Source: Salinimonas iocasae
Lineage (GTDB): Bacteria > Pseudomonadota > Gammaproteobacteria > Enterobacterales > Alteromonadaceae
Reading direction: 5' to 3'
DNA length: 64,000 nt
Assembly (NCBI RefSeq): GCF_006228385.1
Contig: NZ_CP039852.1
Coordinates: 3,302,001-3,366,000, forward strand
Each line of letters starts with the position of its first letter. The first letter of the stretch is position 1. The notes beneath the pieces are model-generated. The model saw nothing but the letters and a program-made list of their open reading frames with translations, was not told where the DNA came from and did no database searches. A program made the position numbers and the translations under genes. This document shows, piece by piece, positions 60,521 to 64,000 of the stretch.

Positions 60521-61228
60521 ATGAATCTTAAAGTACTATTGATAGCACTTGCTCTGATACCTCTCAATTCTCAGGCTGAGACACCGGCAACATCCGTTAG
60601 CGCCCAGGCAGACACTATCGTTTATTCCGGCGACATTTCTGATTCCGCCAATGAAGCGGTGCTATCACTGTTAAAGATGCATCCGCAAACACTTACTACG
60701 CTGGCGATCACCAGCCCGGGAGGCGAAGTTAACGCAGGGATGGACCTGGGCGACATGGTCTTTTCTCATCAGTTGAGTGTGAATATTGAAGATTATTGTT
60801 TGTCGTCATGCGCGAACTATGTGTTTACCGCGGCCCCACAACACCACATATCTAACCGGGCAGTGATCGGCTTTCATGGTGGCGTCACCGGCATGGAGGA
60901 CTCATTTGATAACGTCGTCCTGACCATGCCGGAATCTCAACGTGCTGCGGCCAAGGCGACGTTTGCGAACTACATCCAAAGCGCCATCGAACGCCAACGA
61001 CGATTTTTCAAAAAAATTGGCGTTGATCCTGCCATTACAACCCTCGGCCAGGCGCCAGTCTACGATCAGTACGAAGCGTCGGAAGCCTATGTGGGCTGGT
61101 ATTACTCCATAGACGATTTATATACGTTGGGTGTTAAGCATATTGAAGTCATCAATCCGCCCTGGAAACAAAGAGATCTTTCACAGACAGTGAAATTTTT
61201 CAAAGTCAGCGTATCCGGCAGCGAATAG
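60521..61228 (+). CDS. Periplasmic ClpP-like (crotonase-fold) protein
   Basis: 235 residues from ATG 60521, with AGGGA upstream, and a signal peptide (VLLIALALIPLNSQAE). ITSPGGEVNAGMDLGDMV and the following CLSSCANYVFTAA match the ClpP/crotonase-like fold of COG3904-type secreted proteins. The SSC serine would be the nucleophile, and a histidine follows in VIGFHGGVTG. It has no ClpP N-terminal ring-contact region, so it should be a stand-alone hydrolase. Confidence 0.75.
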   Translation: MNLKVLLIALALIPLNSQAETPATSVSAQADTIVYSGDISDSANEAVLSLLKMHPQTLTTLAITSPGGEVNAGMDLGDMVFSHQLSVNIEDYCLSSCANYVFTAAPQHHISNRAVIGFHGGVTGMEDSFDNVVLTMPESQRAAAKATFANYIQSAIERQRRFFKKIGVDPAITTLGQAPVYDQYEASEAYVGWYYSIDDLYTLGVKHIEVINPPWKQRDLSQTVKFFKVSVSGSE

Positions 61229-61438
61229 CTTCATTGGTTACTCCTACGCGTGCTCGCTGACGCTCTGGATGAAAAAACATTAAAAGCACAGGAATATGGG
61301 AATGGAAGGTGTTGTTAGTGAGGTAAGCAATAAACAATGCTAGACAGCCAGCCATAATTGGTGGCACATTATCGATGATTTTCTTTTAACACTTACAAAG
61401 GATGGTAAGGTTTTTTGCCCCCTTTGATCACGGACGAA

Positions 61439-61840
61439 ATGATGAAATTCCAACGCGCACTTTTTGCATTACTGCCTTCTTTTTTACTTTTCGGCTGCAA
61501 CTCAGACAGTACCGATTCCGGAGAAGTCTGCACAGCCGAAGCAGTACCTGCGATATCTGTATCAGTTATCGATGACCAAACCGGAGACTTGATATCCTGC
61601 GGCGCAACGTTGGAGATACAGGATACGGGTTTTGAGGAAACGGTGACCAACACCGACGGTGACAGTTGTGACAACAACGCGCCCCTTGAAGGTGCGTTCG
61701 AGCGGCCGGGCTATTACAACCTTACCGTTTATAAAGAGGGCTATGAATACTGGTATGAATACAACGTTGAAGTGCCCGACGGTGATGAATGTCATGTTGA
61801 AACAGTTGACCTCGAGGCACGTCTGATAAGCGCTGAATAG
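61439..61840 (+). CDS. Small lipoprotein, carboxypeptidase-regulatory-like
   Basis: 133 residues from ATG 61439 (or 61442). The lipobox is LLFGCNSD, so Lgt should process it. The mature part has a beta-sandwich pattern (ISVSVIDDQTGDLISCGATLEI, GYYNLTVYKEGYEYW) like the carboxypeptidase regulatory/transthyretin-like domain. Four further cysteines may form disulfides. Very acidic. Confidence 0.7.
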   Translation: MMKFQRALFALLPSFLLFGCNSDSTDSGEVCTAEAVPAISVSVIDDQTGDLISCGATLEIQDTGFEETVTNTDGDSCDNNAPLEGAFERPGYYNLTVYKEGYEYWYEYNVEVPDGDECHVETVDLEARLISAE

Positions 61841-61880
61841 CGTAAAAGACGGTATTACAAAGCAAACGCGGGGGGCGCAG

Positions 61881-62126
61881 ATGAAAATGTTTTTGGCAAT
61901 ATTTGCTGCGCTGTTATCTGCCATGATGTTGCCGGGTTGCGTTTTATCAGAAGAACACGCAGACACGATGACACCAACAGTAGACATGGGCGCAACCTGC
62001 CGACTTGAAACTTGCCCGGATTGTGCACCTGTTAATGCCTGCCCCTTGGATAAGCAGGAAATTCTCGGCGCCTCGTGCTCGTGCCCCACGCCTAACGGTA
62101 TTCAGTACGGACAGGTCACCCGATAG
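61881..62126 (+). CDS. Small cysteine-rich lipoprotein
   Basis: 81 residues. Lipobox MMLPGCVLS. The mature 60 residues contain seven more cysteines (TCRLETCPDCAP, NACPLDK, ASCSCPTP), so it is either disulfide-rich or metal-binding. The family is not known to me. Confidence 0.65.
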   Translation: MKMFLAIFAALLSAMMLPGCVLSEEHADTMTPTVDMGATCRLETCPDCAPVNACPLDKQEILGASCSCPTPNGIQYGQVTR

Positions 62127-62175
62127 CCCCTGCTTATTAACAACGAATGTGCTCAAACACGAAGAGAACCCAGTA

Positions 62176-62394
62176 ATGCTTTCATTGAACGCGACCTTAC
62201 TAGGCCAGGTTATTGCCGTTTTGATGGTAATAATGGCGATTGCCGGTTACTACCTGGGCAAAAGAAAAACCCAGACACCGGTATTGACTACAATCATTGC
62301 TATTGTCTCGTCACTTTTACCTCCACTTGCGCTGTTATTTCTGATGGCGCTGGTGCTTAAAAATGATGTGGCTGCGCAGTCTGATAATCTTTAG
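62176..62394 (+). CDS. Small hypothetical membrane protein
   Basis: 72 residues from ATG 62176; a longer frame starts upstream inside the lipoprotein gene and is not likely. Two membrane segments (VIAVLMVIMAIAGYYLG and TIIAIVSSLLPPLALLFLMALVL). Confidence 0.6.
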   Translation: MLSLNATLLGQVIAVLMVIMAIAGYYLGKRKTQTPVLTTIIAIVSSLLPPLALLFLMALVLKNDVAAQSDNL

Positions 62395-62424
62395 CAATGA
62401 GTAAAATTCTAAGGATGGTGAAAA

Positions 62425-62712
62425 ATGAGTGATTACGCATCTTTCGGTAGCGGCTTGGGTGTTATTTGGCTGGGACTTACCGCCGTTCTTCATTGTGCAT
62501 TTGCATTAGCTGTCTGGTTGCAGGCTCGCAAGGGGCAGCAACCCGGCAATGTAACCTGGCTGGTTCCACCTTCAATCTGGGCGTTGGCCACCCTCTTGCT
62601 TGGCCCGTATTTCGCTGCTGTATACTGGTTTATTCATCACTCATCGTGGGGTGGGTTCAACAACGACGCAGTACGCTCGCTTAAAGCGCGTCGAAGACAG
62701 CTTACTGATTAA
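62425..62712 (+). CDS. Small hypothetical membrane protein
   Basis: 95 residues with about two membrane segments (VIWLGLTAVLHCAFALAVWL and IWALATLLLGPYFAAVYWFI) and a basic end (LKARRRQL). It resembles small integral proteins seen beside the one at 62176. AAGGATG precedes the start. Confidence 0.6.
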   Translation: MSDYASFGSGLGVIWLGLTAVLHCAFALAVWLQARKGQQPGNVTWLVPPSIWALATLLLGPYFAAVYWFIHHSSWGGFNNDAVRSLKARRRQLTD

Positions 62713-62762
62713 TCCGCAAGCTGTGCTATTGCACACATTTTACAACCGTTCATGGAGACCCG

Positions 62763-63383
62763 GTGAAGTACAAGGGTAAAATTGTTCAGTGGAATGATGA
62801 GAAAGGTTACGGTTTCGTTCAACCTGTAGATGGCTCGCAGCGCGTGTTCTTTCATATCAGCGCGTTTACGCGGGGTGATCGCCGTCCGGTCAATGGTGAT
62901 TTCGTTATTTACACATTGGCCAGCACCAGTCAGGGTGAAATGCGTGCTGAGCGCGTAACCTACTCAGCAAAAGGAACACGAAAAAGCGCTAAGTCGGGAG
63001 TCAGTAAGGTCCCCGCCATTATTGCTGTCAGTCTTATTGGCGGACTGACCACGCTTTCCGTTTTGGAAGAAGTGCCGGCATTTGTGCCAGCGCTGTATGG
63101 TGTAGCAAGTCTGATCGCGTTTGTGATTTACGCCAAAGATAAATCTGCCGCAAAGCAGGGTAAGTGGCGTACGCCTGAAAGTCATCTTCATCTGATAAGC
63201 CTTCTGGGTGGCTGGTCCGGCGGCCTGATGGCACAATCCTATCTGCGTCACAAATCCAGCAAAACATCATTTCTTGTCGTTTTCTGGATAACCGTATTGG
63301 TAAACATGCTTGCTCTCTCCTGTTACCTTGAGCCGTCGCTTCTTCCAGAGTCATTTCAGCCCTTGCTGAAAAAATATCGTTAA
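62763..63383 (+). CDS. Cold-shock domain + DUF1294 membrane protein
   Basis: 206 residues from GTG 62763. The N-terminal cold-shock domain (about 1-68) has KGKIVQWNDEKGYGFVQPVDG and VFFHISAFTRGDRRP, the RNA-binding motifs. A basic linker leads to two membrane helices and the DUF1294 signature HLISLLGGWSGGLMAQSYLRHKSSK, with one more membrane helix. The fusion is known in proteobacteria. It may tether RNA at the membrane; the function is unproven. Confidence 0.9.
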   Translation: MKYKGKIVQWNDEKGYGFVQPVDGSQRVFFHISAFTRGDRRPVNGDFVIYTLASTSQGEMRAERVTYSAKGTRKSAKSGVSKVPAIIAVSLIGGLTTLSVLEEVPAFVPALYGVASLIAFVIYAKDKSAAKQGKWRTPESHLHLISLLGGWSGGLMAQSYLRHKSSKTSFLVVFWITVLVNMLALSCYLEPSLLPESFQPLLKKYR

Positions 63384-63529
63384 GCGCAATCCAGCGGTAA
63401 CAGCTTGTTACATTATACCAAGTGTCCAGCGCTGAACTTTCCTCTATCTTGCCAGCCTTACCTGTGTAATTCACTGTGTTTCGATTATCAGGAAAGTATT
63501 CGGTCTTTCAAATATAAGGATATATTGCA

Positions 63530-64000
63530 ATGAAAATCATTCATCTTTTCGCCATAACGCTGGCCACGTCATTTTCCTGCTCAGCCTTCGCGCAAACGAC
63601 ACCTGCCGACGATCAGGACATTGCTTCACAAATCTCGGTTGGGGTGGGACTTGGCACTATGTACAGCGGCCTGGGAGCCAATGTTGCCTGGACCTCACCT
63701 ACCGATCTTAAATATATTTCAGCAGGCTGCACTGCGCAAAAAGAATGTGGATTGGGCATTGGGTGGATAAAAACCGACTTGTTTGACAGCGCCTCTAACA
63801 AACATGGGATGGGCATTTATCTGAGCAAAGTCGACGAAGAATGGCAATGGGATGTGCGCAATGTAGATGGCCGGATGGTGTATGATGGCCAAGAAAAAGA
63901 TGTTTACGGGCTGGGACTGAGCTATACGTATTTTATGAACGGTATAAATAAGTCCGGGACCACCGCCGGTGTGTCTTTTCATGCTACAAACAGTGACTAT
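63530..64000 (+). CDS. Secreted/outer-membrane-type protein (partial)
   Basis: 157 residues to the window edge. It has a clean signal peptide (IIHLFAITLATSFSCSAFAQ) and AAGGATA upstream. The mature part has alternating beta strands (SVGVGLGTMYSGLGANVAWTS, VYGLGLSYTYFMNG), as in small outer-membrane beta-barrel proteins. The C-terminus is outside the window, so the end residue pattern cannot be checked. Confidence 0.75.
   Translation, partial: MKIIHLFAITLATSFSCSAFAQTTPADDQDIASQISVGVGLGTMYSGLGANVAWTSPTDLKYISAGCTAQKECGLGIGWIKTDLFDSASNKHGMGIYLSKVDEEWQWDVRNVDGRMVYDGQEKDVYGLGLSYTYFMNGINKSGTTAGVSFHATNSDY

Noticed and set aside
61229..61414. attC-like CGCTGACGC and GTTAG pieces
   Set aside because: They are not paired and lie in no stem of attC size.

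Overview
The window looks like chromosome from a marine gammaproteobacterium of the Alteromonadaceae (Alteromonas/Salinimonas-like). The basis is the ftsB-ispD-ispF-truD-surE-pcm-yqaA-nlpD-rpoS order, the rplU-rpmA-obgE-folA block beside ispB, the fadBA pair, and a long PutA without a DNA-binding domain. The genus cannot be fixed from sequence alone. No rRNA, tRNA or CRISPR array was seen.

Layout. (1) 1-42.1 kb is mostly core genome. A MerR regulator faces an NAD(P)-binding oxidoreductase across a MerR-type operator. Then come an AmpG-like permease, a CheC-fused response regulator overlapping a PAS-GGDEF diguanylate cyclase, lgt-thyA, a TSUP permease, rppH-ptsP, mutH, a 7TM protein with a possible HTH tail, a CYTH/CHAD triphosphatase, a YgiM-like SH3 protein and putA. 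The rpoS cluster, the ribosomal/Obg/DHFR block, ispB, a ZIP transporter, pepQ, a FIST sensor overlapping a GAF histidine kinase, slt and fadBA follow. (2) 42.1-49.4 kb is a chromosomal integron: an intact intI on the minus strand, an attI region and about eleven gene cassettes on the plus strand. Most cassettes end in a ~97-113 bp attC site of one family (TAAC ... GTTAG). The cassettes are visibly AT-rich and encode small proteins: YjaA-like, Imm41-like immunity, GRAM-like, transmembrane, transmembrane plus beta-rich domain, LRR, PD-(D/E)XK-like and an alpha/beta hydrolase. Two cassette genes are broken, one by a 28-bp tandem duplication and one by an apparent 1-bp loss in a G run. (3) 49.43-50.68 kb is an IS3-family element that cuts the last attC on its left and a gene remnant on its right, with no target duplication, so the array probably lost its distal part. 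(4) 50.8-64 kb holds about 25 mostly small plus-strand genes, often secreted or membrane, each with its own ribosome binding site and several separated by terminator-like hairpins. They include two mini-PspC proteins, an HExxH membrane protein, a DsbA-like oxidoreductase, a UDG-like protein, a ClpP-like periplasmic protein, lipoproteins and a cold-shock/DUF1294 fusion.

Functional links. The core part joins isoprenoid synthesis (ispD, ispF, ispB), stress control (rpoS, surE, pcm, nlpD), fatty-acid oxidation (fadBA, with a PsrA-like palindrome upstream) and cell-wall recycling (ampG, slt). The most unusual region is the integron and the IS-truncated end beside it.
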